Assembly (NCBI RefSeq): GCF_017873955.1
Contig: NZ_JAGGKS010000001.1
Coordinates: forward strand, 186,001-250,000
Direction of reading: 5' to 3'
DNA from: Sedimentibacter acidaminivorans
Lineage (GTDB): Bacteria; Bacillota; Clostridia; Tissierellales; Sedimentibacteraceae
Length of the DNA stretch: 64,000 nucleotides
The position numbers were made by a program, and so were the translations under genes. Below, one piece after another: positions 25,753 through 35,408 of the stretch. How positions within the stretch are numbered: position 1 is the first letter of the stretch; each line of letters starts with the position of its first letter. The notes below the pieces were generated by a model. That model was given only the letters and a program-made list of their open reading frames with translations, was not told the DNA's origin and did not search any database.

Positions 25753-28700
25753 TTACTCTATAACGCTTATTTCCAAAACATTTGATAATGGTCTAGCATC
25801 TGACCAATTGTCCCAAATAAAGGCTTTAACTACATATTCTCCTGTTGAAGGAATTCTGAAACCTGTAGTCATTTTTTCAGCATCTCCTATTTTAGTTGTA
25901 TTAGTTATATATGCATAATTTACCATCATATTAGTATTTTTGTTGTATAATGCAACAATCAAAGTTGCCTCTTGCTCTTCTTTAGAATTATTTTTAAGTT
26001 CTACTGTAACGTCTGCATCCCCACCAAGTTTAAACGCTAATTTTGGGTCTACAAAATTAATTCCAAAACCATATTCATCAACTTCAGAAGTACCATCGTA
26101 TATTGCATTTGCCAACATTCTAAATTGATGTGATGGATGTGCTCTATTTGTTATATGGTTTGCAAATAAAGTTATTGTGGCATCTCCTACATGATCTTGT
26201 ATAATATATGGTTTTCCCTTAGCATCATCGTGACCAGGCCACCATCCTGCTATGTAGAAATCATCTTCATCACTTAATGTTGCTAATACTTTAGAAGTTG
26301 TAGGTACAGTTTCTATCCATGAAGCTGACTTGTTGTACAAAATATCATTTTCGCTATATCTTCCTGTAATAACACTGTCAGTATCTAAAACAGCCTGCAA
26401 TACGCCTTCATAGCTTCTGTAACTATTTCTACCGCCTTTAAGATCAGGTAATAATTTGCTACTTTCAATAGCATATATAGGACTTCCGCCTATTCCAACA
26501 TATGAAGTACCGCCTTCAATTAATGATTGAATTGAGCCCAATGAACTGCTAGATCCGTTAACTATTACATCTGCGTCCGAATAGGAATCAACTAAATTAA
26601 ATCCTAAGCCTTCTAAAACGTATACGGTTTCATAGCCGATAGCTGCTACCTTAGGCTGTTTCATAATTTTTAGGTCAGCTTCACCTGTATATGGTGCTAA
26701 TTCAAGGAAATATTTATTTTTTATTGTCTCTAAATCATTCTTAGCTACTATAAAATCACCTTTTTTAAAGTTTTCTCCAGCAGAGTAAGTCATTTGAACT
26801 AATTTATCTTTTGATAAAAGTTCGTTTACAGCTTTTATTGCATCATTATTAGTGTTTTTGATTACAAGTTGTTCTACATCCCAAGGAATTATAGTTGAAG
26901 GTATATTTACTCCTGTAACTCTTTGAGTTTTTTCTTCAAAAGCATCTTCTACTCTTATTTCATACTTATCAAAACCTCTTAAATGTGGGAATGACATTGT
27001 TACTTCAGCGTACATTGCACCCCAATCAGAAACATCTGTTCCATCATATAATATCGTGTTTACAAAACCGCGTTTTGCTTGATGCATTGGAATTACATAA
27101 CTTCCAATTGGATATGTAACATCACCAATTGTTACTGAACTAGTTGTTTTTTCTATTTTTACACTGTTTTTTATAAAGTATTCAGCCATTTCATATGCTG
27201 CTAATGGATTTTTCTGCAAACCATTATCTACAGGTATTACATAATATTCTGGGAAGAAATTCTCGTTTTCCCCTCTATCTCTTCCAATTGAATCTCCGTT
27301 TGCGTTTACTAACCATGGATCAACATCTCTAGAGTCAATACCTTCAACACCACGTCTATATATTTCTAATTGGTTTTTAAATAATTTTTCTTTATTTTCT
27401 AAAGCATACTGTAATGAACCAAATCCAGCATACATAAATGCATTGTTAGAATCTTGATTTAATTCTGGAATCTCTATTGTATGTCCTAATGCACCATGCA
27501 TCATTCCTAGTACTGCTGCATACATTGGAGCACCATCATCCCAACCATCGCCATAATCATACATTGGTATTATATAATCATCATACTTTGTATTTGAAAT
27601 TCCAGCTTCTCCCATGGCTTTAGCATGGTCTATCATTCCATCCATAAGTAAATCAAATTCAAAGTTCGGATCATGAGGTGGAGTACATGGCTCTATTAAA
27701 AATGCTGAAACATAACCATGGAAGTCATTCATAATCATTGGGGACCATTTTGCTAAACCTTGGAATACATTAGCATCTTCTACTTGCGTTTGATAAGTAA
27801 CGTCTCTATTAGGGTCAAAACCAGCCACTGTAGTTCTTGTATTATATACTCTACCATCTGGGTTGTTGTTTAGATTAAATAATAAAATGTAATTATCTAA
27901 CAAATCTTGAACATCTAACGTAACAGTTAGTACTGCTTCATCTTTTACTGTATCAAATGTTATTACATCAAGTGTTGCTAATTTTTCTAACATATCTATT
28001 TGAGCATCTACACCATTTGATTCGTCTGAATGTATATTATTAAACCAAATTGCTGGTTTATATTCTCCTGCTGTTCCATCATTTATTTTTTCAATAAACA
28101 ATCCAGGATTTTCTAACATCATTGGTAATGTTACATTTAAATAATTGTCAATGTCAGCTTTACTTCTACCATACATTACAAATGGAATATCCCTACCTTC
28201 TGCTGATTGACCCATTGGATCATATTCTAAATATCTGTCAGATTTCGCTATATCTATTATTCTTTCAACAGTAGACAAAACTTCATCATATGTGTGATAT
28301 GAATCATATGCATTTAGTTTTATTGCCGTTTTAGCTGCAGCATTTGTAGTTTTATCTAATACTGTTAGATTATATTCTCCTAGCAAATCAGGAAATGCTG
28401 TTCTAGGATATGGTCTTCCTTGAAGGTTTGAAGTTCCATATGGCAAATCGCACTTAATAACTGCTCTTACTGTATCTCCATCTATATATGGCTCGACTGC
28501 AAAACTAATAAATGGTGCTCCTGTATAAGTTCCTTTTTTTGATTCAAATGATTTCCAATCTTCGAAAGGAAGTCCACCAAATGTCCAATCTAAATTTTCT
28601 AATTCAGGTACATAGCCCAATTTAATATCGACTTTAACTTCTCTTGATTCTGACATTGATAATAAATTTGTACTTGAAGTTATTCCTACATAACCTTTAA

Positions 28701-29823
28701 CAGGAGGGGTAATTTCTACTAATAAATTTGAAAGTAGTGTTGTATAAGTATATAACCTATCTTCAATTCTACCAGGGAATGCTTCATGCAAGAAAGTTAA
28801 ATTATCTTTTTCTGTATGCATGATTTTGCCTTCTTGAACAGTTTCAATTGACCCATCTAATCCTGCAGTATCTTCCCAATTTGTACTTTCAAAATATGCC
28901 CATGGGATACCTAACTTTTTAAATGATGAATGGTCACTCCAATCACCTGTTGTACCTATTGGATATTCAGGATTTAAGCCATATTGAGTGTCAACATTTA
29001 AATTTAAATCTTTTGCTAAAGATAAAATTTGATCATTAACCCAGCTACCTTCTCCTAATCCACCATATGTATACATATTATCCCCAACCAATACCGTATC
29101 AAGATTTATCATTGCTACTGTATTAGCTATTTCAGTTCCACCCATCTGGGAAGCATAATACTTAGAACCCTTAAGGCCTACTTCTTCTGCTCCAAATGCA
29201 ATAAATTTCACTGTATAATTGGTATCCACATCTTTTAGTATTTCAGCTGCACCTAAGATTACTGCAACCCCTGAAGCATTATCACTTGCCCCTTTTGTTC
29301 CAACTGAATCATAATGAGCACCTACAATTACTTGCTTTGCTGATCTGCCTGGTTTTACAGCAACAACATTATTAGAATTATAGTCATATGTGATATTTGT
29401 TTTCCTATCTGTAACTGTATAAGCAAAAGGTTGAACCGTAGTTGCATATCCAGCATTTTCAAATACATCAACTATATAATCTCTTGCTTCTATTTCTTTA
29501 TCTGTACCAGCTCGCCTAGTTCCAATAGCCTCTGACAACTGATATAAATGTCCATATATTGCAGAGTCTGTTGTTTTATCAACATCTGGCAATACCGATG
29601 AACCCATTAAAGAAAGTGTTCTAAAACTAGACTTATTTTCTTCATCCTCAAAGGCTTGTAAAGCACCAAAAGGATTTTCATTTTCTACTGGATCAAATGA
29701 TACTTCTTGTAAATCATATGAACTGTCACTTAGTTGTGTTTGGTCTACCGCAAAAGCCGAAGGAGCAAACATAGACAACACCATAGCGATTACAAGTAAT
29801 AGTGCCATTCTTCTTCTTAACAT
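25753..29823 (-). CDS. Secreted double metallopeptidase (M28 + M14 domains)
   Basis: 1356 residues. A signal peptide (~1-25) is followed by an M28 aminopeptidase domain (~70-365) with zinc-site motifs VGAHYDSVG (~170), ASDNASG, FGAEEVGLKGS (~211) and DWSDHSSF. An M14 carboxypeptidase domain follows (~510-860) with HSDESNG (~599, HxxE), DPNRD, DFHGY (~700) and a candidate catalytic Glu in IEIPELNQ (~786). Then comes a Rossmann/GATase-like domain (~1060-1240) and a C-terminal beta-sandwich. Both active sites look intact. It would trim extracellular peptides from both ends, feeding amino acid fermentation. No SLH of its own; a separate SLH protein is co-transcribed. An inverted repeat CAATTGT-TAT-ACAATTG (29859-29875) precedes the gene. 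Confidence 0.88.
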   Translation of the reverse strand: MLRRRMALLLVIAMVLSMFAPSAFAVDQTQLSDSSYDLQEVSFDPVENENPFGALQAFEDEENKSSFRTLSLMGSSVLPDVDKTTDSAIYGHLYQLSEAIGTRRAGTDKEIEARDYIVDVFENAGYATTVQPFAYTVTDRKTNITYDYNSNNVVAVKPGRSAKQVIVGAHYDSVGTKGASDNASGVAVILGAAEILKDVDTNYTVKFIAFGAEEVGLKGSKYYASQMGGTEIANTVAMINLDTVLVGDNMYTYGGLGEGSWVNDQILSLAKDLNLNVDTQYGLNPEYPIGTTGDWSDHSSFKKLGIPWAYFESTNWEDTAGLDGSIETVQEGKIMHTEKDNLTFLHEAFPGRIEDRLYTYTTLLSNLLVEITPPVKGYVGITSSTNLLSMSESREVKVDIKLGYVPELENLDWTFGGLPFEDWKSFESKKGTYTGAPFISFAVEPYIDGDTVRAVIKCDLPYGTSNLQGRPYPRTAFPDLLGEYNLTVLDKTTNAAAKTAIKLNAYDSYHTYDEVLSTVERIIDIAKSDRYLEYDPMGQSAEGRDIPFVMYGRSKADIDNYLNVTLPMMLENPGLFIEKINDGTAGEYKPAIWFNNIHSDESNGVDAQIDMLEKLATLDVITFDTVKDEAVLTVTLDVQDLLDNYILLFNLNNNPDGRVYNTRTTVAGFDPNRDVTYQTQVEDANVFQGLAKWSPMIMNDFHGYVSAFLIEPCTPPHDPNFEFDLLMDGMIDHAKAMGEAGISNTKYDDYIIPMYDYGDGWDDGAPMYAAVLGMMHGALGHTIEIPELNQDSNNAFMYAGFGSLQYALENKEKLFKNQLEIYRRGVEGIDSRDVDPWLVNANGDSIGRDRGENENFFPEYYVIPVDNGLQKNPLAAYEMAEYFIKNSVKIEKTTSSVTIGDVTYPIGSYVIPMHQAKRGFVNTILYDGTDVSDWGAMYAEVTMSFPHLRGFDKYEIRVEDAFEEKTQRVTGVNIPSTIIPWDVEQLVIKNTNNDAIKAVNELLSKDKLVQMTYSAGENFKKGDFIVAKNDLETIKNKYFLELAPYTGEADLKIMKQPKVAAIGYETVYVLEGLGFNLVDSYSDADVIVNGSSSSLGSIQSLIEGGTSYVGIGGSPIYAIESSKLLPDLKGGRNSYRSYEGVLQAVLDTDSVITGRYSENDILYNKSASWIETVPTTSKVLATLSDEDDFYIAGWWPGHDDAKGKPYIIQDHVGDATITLFANHITNRAHPSHQFRMLANAIYDGTSEVDEYGFGINFVDPKLAFKLGGDADVTVELKNNSKEEQEATLIVALYNKNTNMMVNYAYITNTTKIGDAEKMTTGFRIPSTGEYVVKAFIWDNWSDARPLSNVLEISVIE

Positions 29824-29939
29824 ATAATTATCCTCCTAATTATTTTTTATATTTAACTCAATTGTTATACAATTGAAAAAATACCTATAATATTCTTATA
29901 ATTAGTTCTTTTATTAATCTTTGCGAGAATATCCTTCTG

Positions 29940-30068
29940 TCAATTTTTTATATACTTCCTAATAACTCCATAATCATCTGAATCGCCAGAACCAGGACCT
30001 TGGCTTGTACTATCTTCAACTTTAAAATTTAATTCGTATTGATTTACTGTCGATGCTATATATTTTGA
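29940..30068 (-). pseudogene. C-terminal remnant of a lost protein gene
   Basis: An open stretch of 42 codons without a start encodes NQYELNFKVEDSTSQGPGSG and ends DDYGVIRKYIKN before a stop. Its amino acid composition is protein-like (acidic-glycine linker then a short charged tail), unlike the AT-rich spacer around it. It is probably the 3' end of a deleted surface protein gene upstream of the peptidase. The remainder of 29824-30283 shows no gene. Confidence 0.4.
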
Positions 30069-30283
30069 TTATATTTATAACTATTTTATATGAATAAATC
30101 TGCAATGTTTGTATAAAAATGTTTTTTTGAAATGATTAATTTATTCTTAATTTATACAAAATAATAAATTCTTCACTCGATTTTTAATTATTGTGATAAT
30201 TTTCTTTTAATATAGTCATGAATTTTATATATTGTTTTAATTTCACATATTGTGTATGCATTTAATGGAAGTTTCATAGTACA

Positions 30284-30330
30284 TAAAAAAGAATCACAAT
30301 TAGCAGTTATTGCTAATTGTGATTCTAATA
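30284..30330 (-). terminator. Strong terminator after homoserine dehydrogenase
   Basis: Perfect 16-bp stem (30290-30305 and 30311-30326) with a 5-base loop followed by U-rich sequence on the minus strand. Confidence 0.9.
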
Positions 30331-30340
30331 AAAAAATATA

Positions 30341-31375
30341 TTAACTATTTTTCAATATTCTAACTAAATCACTAAATACTCCATATCCTGTTTGTTCAAT
30401 TTCTGGATCATGTTCTACTATGGATATGGTACCCATTAAATCTGTTGTAATTGTAACAACTGATGATGTTCCTGTTATGCTAGATAGCAATGTATCTCTT
30501 TTAATTTCTTTTGGTTCAACCGTTCCAACTACTTGACCATTTTTAATACTACCATGACAAAGAAGCTTTATTACATTTCCTCTAGATTTAGCTTCTTTTA
30601 TTTGTTCATATGTGATATCTTCAATTCCTTTTCTGTTTATATCTGATGGAGTTATATTAGCTTGCATAAGAACATTAAGCAATGCTGCTGTTTTAGCTGC
30701 TGCATCCCAGCCTTCTATATCCATTGAAGGATCTGCCTCAACAAATCCTCTTTCTTTTCCTTCTTTAATTATAGAATCATATGGCTTTCCATTTGCTAAT
30801 TCTTCTAAAACAAAATTTGTAGTTGTGTTTAATATACCATTAATTTCAGTTACTTTACAAAATTGCAATGTTTCATCTACTAGATTAAAAATGGGGGTTC
30901 CATCCATTACCGTAGTTTCATAGTAAAATAAAACACCTTGTTTTTTTGCTAGTTCTTTTAATGTTTCATACGTCCATGCTATCGGACCCTTATTTGCCGT
31001 AATTACATGCTTCTTTCGATTAAGTGCTGTAGTAATATGATCTATGGCAGGTTGACCTGTAAATATTTGTAGTGGTGTCAATTCAATTAGCACATCGTAT
31101 TCAACTACCCTAGCTATTTCAATTGAATTTAATTTTGAATAGTCTTCTTTTTCTTCATTAAAGTGATGTTTTTTTTCTATGTCTAAACAAGCATCTTTTA
31201 AATTAATTCCATTTTCATTTATCAAGCTTCCCTTACTTTTAGTTGCTATTGCAACAACTTGTATATTACAGTCATATTTGTTAATTATTTCGTCATGTTT
31301 GTTTAATAATATTTTAGCAAATGCTTGACCTGCATTACCAAAACCCAACATAGCTATCTTTAATATTTTAGTCAT
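30341..31375 (-). CDS. hom: Homoserine dehydrogenase
   Basis: Reduces aspartate semialdehyde to homoserine, the branch point to threonine and methionine. 344 residues: N-terminal NAD(P)-binding fold (MLGFGNAGQAFAK), the ANKGPIAW segment with the catalytic-region Lys, and the VLEELANGKPYDSIIKEGKERGFVEADP region of the substrate domain. The C-terminal ACT domain of many homologues is absent, so threonine feedback by that route is not expected. Monocistronic between its promoter and a strong terminator. Confidence 0.93.
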   Translation of the reverse strand: MTKILKIAMLGFGNAGQAFAKILLNKHDEIINKYDCNIQVVAIATKSKGSLINENGINLKDACLDIEKKHHFNEEKEDYSKLNSIEIARVVEYDVLIELTPLQIFTGQPAIDHITTALNRKKHVITANKGPIAWTYETLKELAKKQGVLFYYETTVMDGTPIFNLVDETLQFCKVTEINGILNTTTNFVLEELANGKPYDSIIKEGKERGFVEADPSMDIEGWDAAAKTAALLNVLMQANITPSDINRKGIEDITYEQIKEAKSRGNVIKLLCHGSIKNGQVVGTVEPKEIKRDTLLSSITGTSSVVTITTDLMGTISIVEHDPEIEQTGYGVFSDLVRILKNS

Positions 31376-31419
31376 TGTTATACCATCCTTTCTATAATTT
31401 CATTTGTATTATTATTTAA

Positions 31420-31448
31420 AATATACCACTAAAACATAGTAAAATCAA
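31420..31448 (-). promoter_or_regulatory. sigma-A promoter for hom
   Basis: -35 TTGATT (31443-31448), 17-base spacer, -10 TATATT (31420-31425). Confidence 0.65.
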
Positions 31449-31609
31449 TAATTAATCCCACTCCAACTAAATATGCAATTTTTTTATCTAATTTTTTCCC
31501 GCAGTACAACCAAATGTATGTGTCCAATTCTTTCAAGAACAATTTATAATATACTGAATAATATAACAACGAGCTTGTTCTCAAAATTTAATTGAAAAAG
31601 GTGTTATTT

Positions 31610-31870
31610 ATGTGTTGCGGATCAAATAATAATAATAATAATGTAGCTGGACAAATGGGCAGAAGATGTCATGGAAATGTTTTGCCAGATACAGGTAGAA
31701 GAAGATGTAATTGTGATTTTGTTTATGAATGTTTACTAGAACTTCTTGCTGAGGAAACAGGAAATGGAAACGGAAACAGAAATAGATGTTTCTGGGTTTA
31801 TGAATGCTTATATGAATTGCTAGCTGACGCATTGGAAGAAGACCATCATCACTGCAGATGTCCAAGATAA
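31610..31870 (+). CDS. Cysteine- and asparagine-rich small protein of unknown function
   Basis: 86 residues that I do not recognise. It starts MCCGSNNNNNN, carries eight or more cysteines, a basic RRRCNC patch, an internal duplication (DFVYECLLELLAEE and FWVYECLYELLADALEE, two amphipathic helices) separated by a GNGNGNRNR linker, and ends HHHCRCPR. The ATG at 31610 has AAGGTG seven bases upstream; the TTG six codons earlier is less likely. A strong terminator follows. Composition recalls spore-coat or metal-binding proteins, but no family can be assigned. Confidence 0.7.
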   Translation: MCCGSNNNNNNVAGQMGRRCHGNVLPDTGRRRCNCDFVYECLLELLAEETGNGNGNRNRCFWVYECLYELLADALEEDHHHCRCPR

Positions 31871-31887
31871 ATTATATAAATATATAA

Positions 31888-31922
31888 ATATAGGGCGATC
31901 AGTAGAATCGCCCCTATTTTAT
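31888..31922 (+). terminator. Terminator after the Cys/Asn-rich protein
   Basis: GGGCGAT / ATCGCCC hairpin followed by CTATTTTAT. Confidence 0.85.
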
Positions 31923-31981
31923 ATGTAAATTCTATATTAAATAAAGTAATCAACCACTTTCATACTAAATACTACTTATAG

Positions 31982-32653
31982 TTAGATTATTCGGCCGTCT
32001 TTTATTTCAATAATTCTATCTGTTTTTTCTGCTATTCTTTTATCGTGAGTAATAACGATAAAAGTAGTTTTATATTTTTCATTTATATCTCTTAACAAAG
32101 AATACACATTTTCAGTAGTAGCGGAGTCAAGATTACCCGTTGGCTCATCAGCTAGAATTATTTTAGGTTTATTTATAAGTGCTCTAGCTATTGCAGTTCT
32201 TTGTTGCTGTCCTCCTGACATATCTGTAGCAAGATTGTTAGCCACCTTCGACAATCCAACTAATTCAATCAATTCATCTGCCCACTCATCTATTTCTTTA
32301 GGAACTTTGAATTTATTTATCTTATATGGCATGAGTATATTTTCTTTAGCTGTGAATTCAGGTAAAAGGTAATGAAATTGAAATATAAAACCCATTGTTT
32401 GGTTTCTAAGTTTTGCAAGGGACTCTTTATCTAGAGTATCCACTCTATTTCCATCAATAAAAACTTCCCCACTAGTGGGTTTATCAAGTGTGCCCACAAT
32501 ATTCAACATGGTACTTTTACCGCTACCTGATTCTCCAATAATTGAGCTAAAGCTTTTTTCCTCAAACCCAACATTTATGTCAAACAAAACCTGTGTTTGA
32601 ATTTTATCTCCATATATTTTATTAATATCTTTAAGTTCTACTATATTAGCCAT
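31982..32653 (-). CDS. ABC transporter ATP-binding protein (MacB/LolD type)
   Basis: 223-residue ATPase with Walker A GESGSGKST, the LolD/MacB-specific FQFHYLLPEFTAKEN Q-loop region, signature MSGGQQQR and Walker B IILADEPTGNLD. It overlaps the permease gene by 8 bases and completes an adaptor-permease-ATPase export operon. The exported compound (peptide, lipid or antibiotic) is not indicated by sequence. Confidence 0.93.
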   Translation of the reverse strand: MANIVELKDINKIYGDKIQTQVLFDINVGFEEKSFSSIIGESGSGKSTMLNIVGTLDKPTSGEVFIDGNRVDTLDKESLAKLRNQTMGFIFQFHYLLPEFTAKENILMPYKINKFKVPKEIDEWADELIELVGLSKVANNLATDMSGGQQQRTAIARALINKPKIILADEPTGNLDSATTENVYSLLRDINEKYKTTFIVITHDKRIAEKTDRIIEIKDGRII

Positions 32654-33806
32654 TTTTAATCACCTCTATTGGATTAAGCTTTGAAGAAAGTCTTGCTGGA
32701 ATTAATGAAGCTATCATTGCAGATACTATTGCAAACATACCTGATAAAGCAATGAATCTATAATTGATATAGATTGGAACTAGAGGTGTACCGTCAGAAT
32801 TAAGGGCAAATTTTGAAAATACAAGCAAAAGACCAAAACCAAATAATATGCCTAATATAGCACCTAAGCACCCAAGCATCAACCCTTGAAATACAAATAT
32901 TAAGCTTGCATCTCTATCTCTAATTCCCATTGCTTTCAAAATACCAAGTTGCTTTGATCTTTGAACTACAGAAATAGCAAGAACACTGGAAATACCCAAA
33001 AGCACAGCGACTAGTACAAATACCTGAATCATATAACTAGATACACTCTGTCCATTAAGTCCGCTTAAAAGCTGTTCATTTTGCTCTTTCCAATTATCAA
33101 CTTTTAAATCTCCTATGGATAATGTATATTTTAATTTTTTAGCTACACTATCTGCATTAAAAACTTGCCTTACCTGCATTTCTACAGAAGTTACATTATT
33201 ATCTAGTCCGAGTATGTCCTGTGCTGTCTCAAGATTGGTTACAACCCACGTTTCATTAATAGATGATACCTTTAAATCATATAGACCTGTAACTGTCAAC
33301 CTAGTTTTACCACCTGATGGAGTAATCAAAATAATTTTATCATTTGCATTTGTTCCCGATTTTTTTGAAAGTTCTCGCCCTATTATTACCTCGTCTTTTT
33401 TCTCTGGCATTGTTCCTTCATAAAGTCCGTCACTAAATCTATAAACTTTATCAACATCATAAATATTAAAACCTCTTAATAACACCGAATCTATATCCTC
33501 TTCATAATCTATACTTGCTGGTCCATCTGCTGCAACAGAAACATTAACAATCTCAGGACTGCTTATTTTTGTTTCATAAATAACTCTATCCCAGTCTTTT
33601 ATCGTTTTATCTTTATTGGTTGAACTAATTGTTATATGTGGTGACCTTCCAATAGTTGTATTAACTAAACTTATTTGAAGACCCTGTATTAAAGATCCAA
33701 TAAAGAGTTGAACAGCAACTCCTACAGATATACCCAAAATTATCAAAGCAGTCTGCCCTTTGCCTGATTTAAGGAAACGCAGCGCTATATTAAAAGACAA
33801 TCTCAT
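32646..33806 (-). CDS. FtsX-like ABC permease (MacB/LolC type)
   Basis: 386 residues with four transmembrane helices: one N-terminal (GQTALIILGISVGVAVQLFI), a ~210-residue extracytoplasmic domain of the MacB periplasmic-core type, and three C-terminal helices of the FtsX domain (residues ~260-380). It acts with the adjacent ATPase and adaptor in mechanotransmission-type export. Confidence 0.92.
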   Translation of the reverse strand: MRLSFNIALRFLKSGKGQTALIILGISVGVAVQLFIGSLIQGLQISLVNTTIGRSPHITISSTNKDKTIKDWDRVIYETKISSPEIVNVSVAADGPASIDYEEDIDSVLLRGFNIYDVDKVYRFSDGLYEGTMPEKKDEVIIGRELSKKSGTNANDKIILITPSGGKTRLTVTGLYDLKVSSINETWVVTNLETAQDILGLDNNVTSVEMQVRQVFNADSVAKKLKYTLSIGDLKVDNWKEQNEQLLSGLNGQSVSSYMIQVFVLVAVLLGISSVLAISVVQRSKQLGILKAMGIRDRDASLIFVFQGLMLGCLGAILGILFGFGLLLVFSKFALNSDGTPLVPIYINYRFIALSGMFAIVSAMIASLIPARLSSKLNPIEVIKNG

Positions 33807-33870
33807 ATCGTCCCTCCATCTACTAAACGTCGAGATTTAGAATTTTTTTTATAATTCATTCTGCATCTCC

Positions 33871-35151
33871 TCATTTTGTTATTTTAACAGTCATTCCATC
33901 TATTAGTTGTTCCGAAGGATTTATAACTACCATATCATTTTCTTCAATACCAGCTATCACAGATGTTATGTATCCATTTGATAAATCTGTTTCTATATAT
34001 ACTTTTTTTGCAATTTTATTATCCACAACAAACAAATATTTTTTATTATCATCCTCTTTTTTTATGCATTCATTCTTAACTGTTAATACATTATCTTTCG
34101 AATCAATTTCAACTTTTGCATCTCCATCAAATCCCGATGCAATCGAGTTATTTGGATTTACAATTTTAATTTTAATTTCAACTTTTGGTGTCTTACTTCC
34201 ACTTTCTACATCAATTTCAGCAGTCTGACCAATTTGTGTGACAACTCCATCATATGGCTCTAATATACCTTTTACAAATACAGTTGACTTTTGACCCTCT
34301 TTAATAAAAACTGCATCTTCTTGAGCAACTTTTGCCACGAATTCATAAGAATTTGTATCGTATATCACAATCTTATCATTAGTGGTTGTTTGTTTTGATT
34401 TGCTTAATGGAAATTCAGTAACAACACCCGCTATGGTAGAGTAAATTTTATTTTTCTCTATTTTATTATTCAAACTTTCTATATCAAGAAGTTGAGATTT
34501 TATTTGCCTTTCAAGAGATTCAATATTTTGTTTATTATTATCAAAATAATCATTATATTTTGTATTTGCATCATTATAATTTAACTCTGCTGTTTTAAGA
34601 CTACTTTCTAAATCTTCAGTTGAAGAAACCTGTTTATCATATTCTGCCTTGCTTATTGCATTCTCATCATATAGATTTTTAGCTTTTACCAAATTTTCAT
34701 TAGATAGTTCCAAATCTTTTTTAATTTTCTTTAACTCCTCTTTACTTCTTTCAAGGGAATTACTAAGAATATCTTTTTCTGAACTGTTAGCACCCTTTTC
34801 CTCTAAATCTAAATCTGTCCTAAGTTGTTCTAAAGATATCTGAGCTTTTTCTAGAGATATCAACAATTCTGTTGAATCAAGTTCTGCTAGAAGCTGACCT
34901 TCTTTAACTAAATCATTCTCTTTTACATATATATTTAAAACATCTGAATTTGGTAGAACTGTTATTTCTTCAAAATTTGATGAATTAACAGTTCCTGAAA
35001 ATTCAATGGTTTTTGAAACACTACCAATAGTAGCTTCCATTATTTCTACTTGAACTAAATCCTTATCTTTATTTAAAAATAAAATACTTAACACTATCAA
35101 AACTACAATTGCTATCACAGAAATTAAATTTTTTTTACCTTTATTCATCAT
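33871..35151 (-). CDS. MacA/HlyD-type efflux adaptor protein
   Basis: 426 residues: one N-terminal membrane helix (LISVIAIVVLIVLSILFLN), a first half-lipoyl segment (VKEGQLLAELDSTELLI), a long coiled-coil hairpin (~residues 95-225), the second lipoyl half, and beta-barrel/membrane-proximal domains. In Gram-positive bacteria such adaptors partner with MacB-like permeases to export peptides or antibiotics. First gene of the operon; GGAG before the ATG. Confidence 0.92.
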   Translation of the reverse strand: MMNKGKKNLISVIAIVVLIVLSILFLNKDKDLVQVEIMEATIGSVSKTIEFSGTVNSSNFEEITVLPNSDVLNIYVKENDLVKEGQLLAELDSTELLISLEKAQISLEQLRTDLDLEEKGANSSEKDILSNSLERSKEELKKIKKDLELSNENLVKAKNLYDENAISKAEYDKQVSSTEDLESSLKTAELNYNDANTKYNDYFDNNKQNIESLERQIKSQLLDIESLNNKIEKNKIYSTIAGVVTEFPLSKSKQTTTNDKIVIYDTNSYEFVAKVAQEDAVFIKEGQKSTVFVKGILEPYDGVVTQIGQTAEIDVESGSKTPKVEIKIKIVNPNNSIASGFDGDAKVEIDSKDNVLTVKNECIKKEDDNKKYLFVVDNKIAKKVYIETDLSNGYITSVIAGIEENDMVVINPSEQLIDGMTVKITK

Positions 35152-35408
35152 ATTCTCCTTAATTTTATATTATTGCAGCATACACTTAATCCAAAAGTTC
35201 CTATAACTATAGGCCTAAACTGGAACCTGTATGTAATTATACCCATTATAATTTAATTGTAACACTATAAAATATTATTCATTTCATGCATGTAACATAC
35301 GTGTTTCTCCTAATTTAATACCAATATTTAAAATATACAAGAGTAAAAACGCTGAAATTAGGCTTGTTAATTCCAACGTTCCTTATGTTTATTAAATCAT
35401 CATATAAC

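Noticed and set aside
31608-31865. 85-codon minus-strand frame opposite the Cys/Asn-rich protein
   Set aside because: No ribosome site or terminator in that direction, whereas the plus-strand frame has both.
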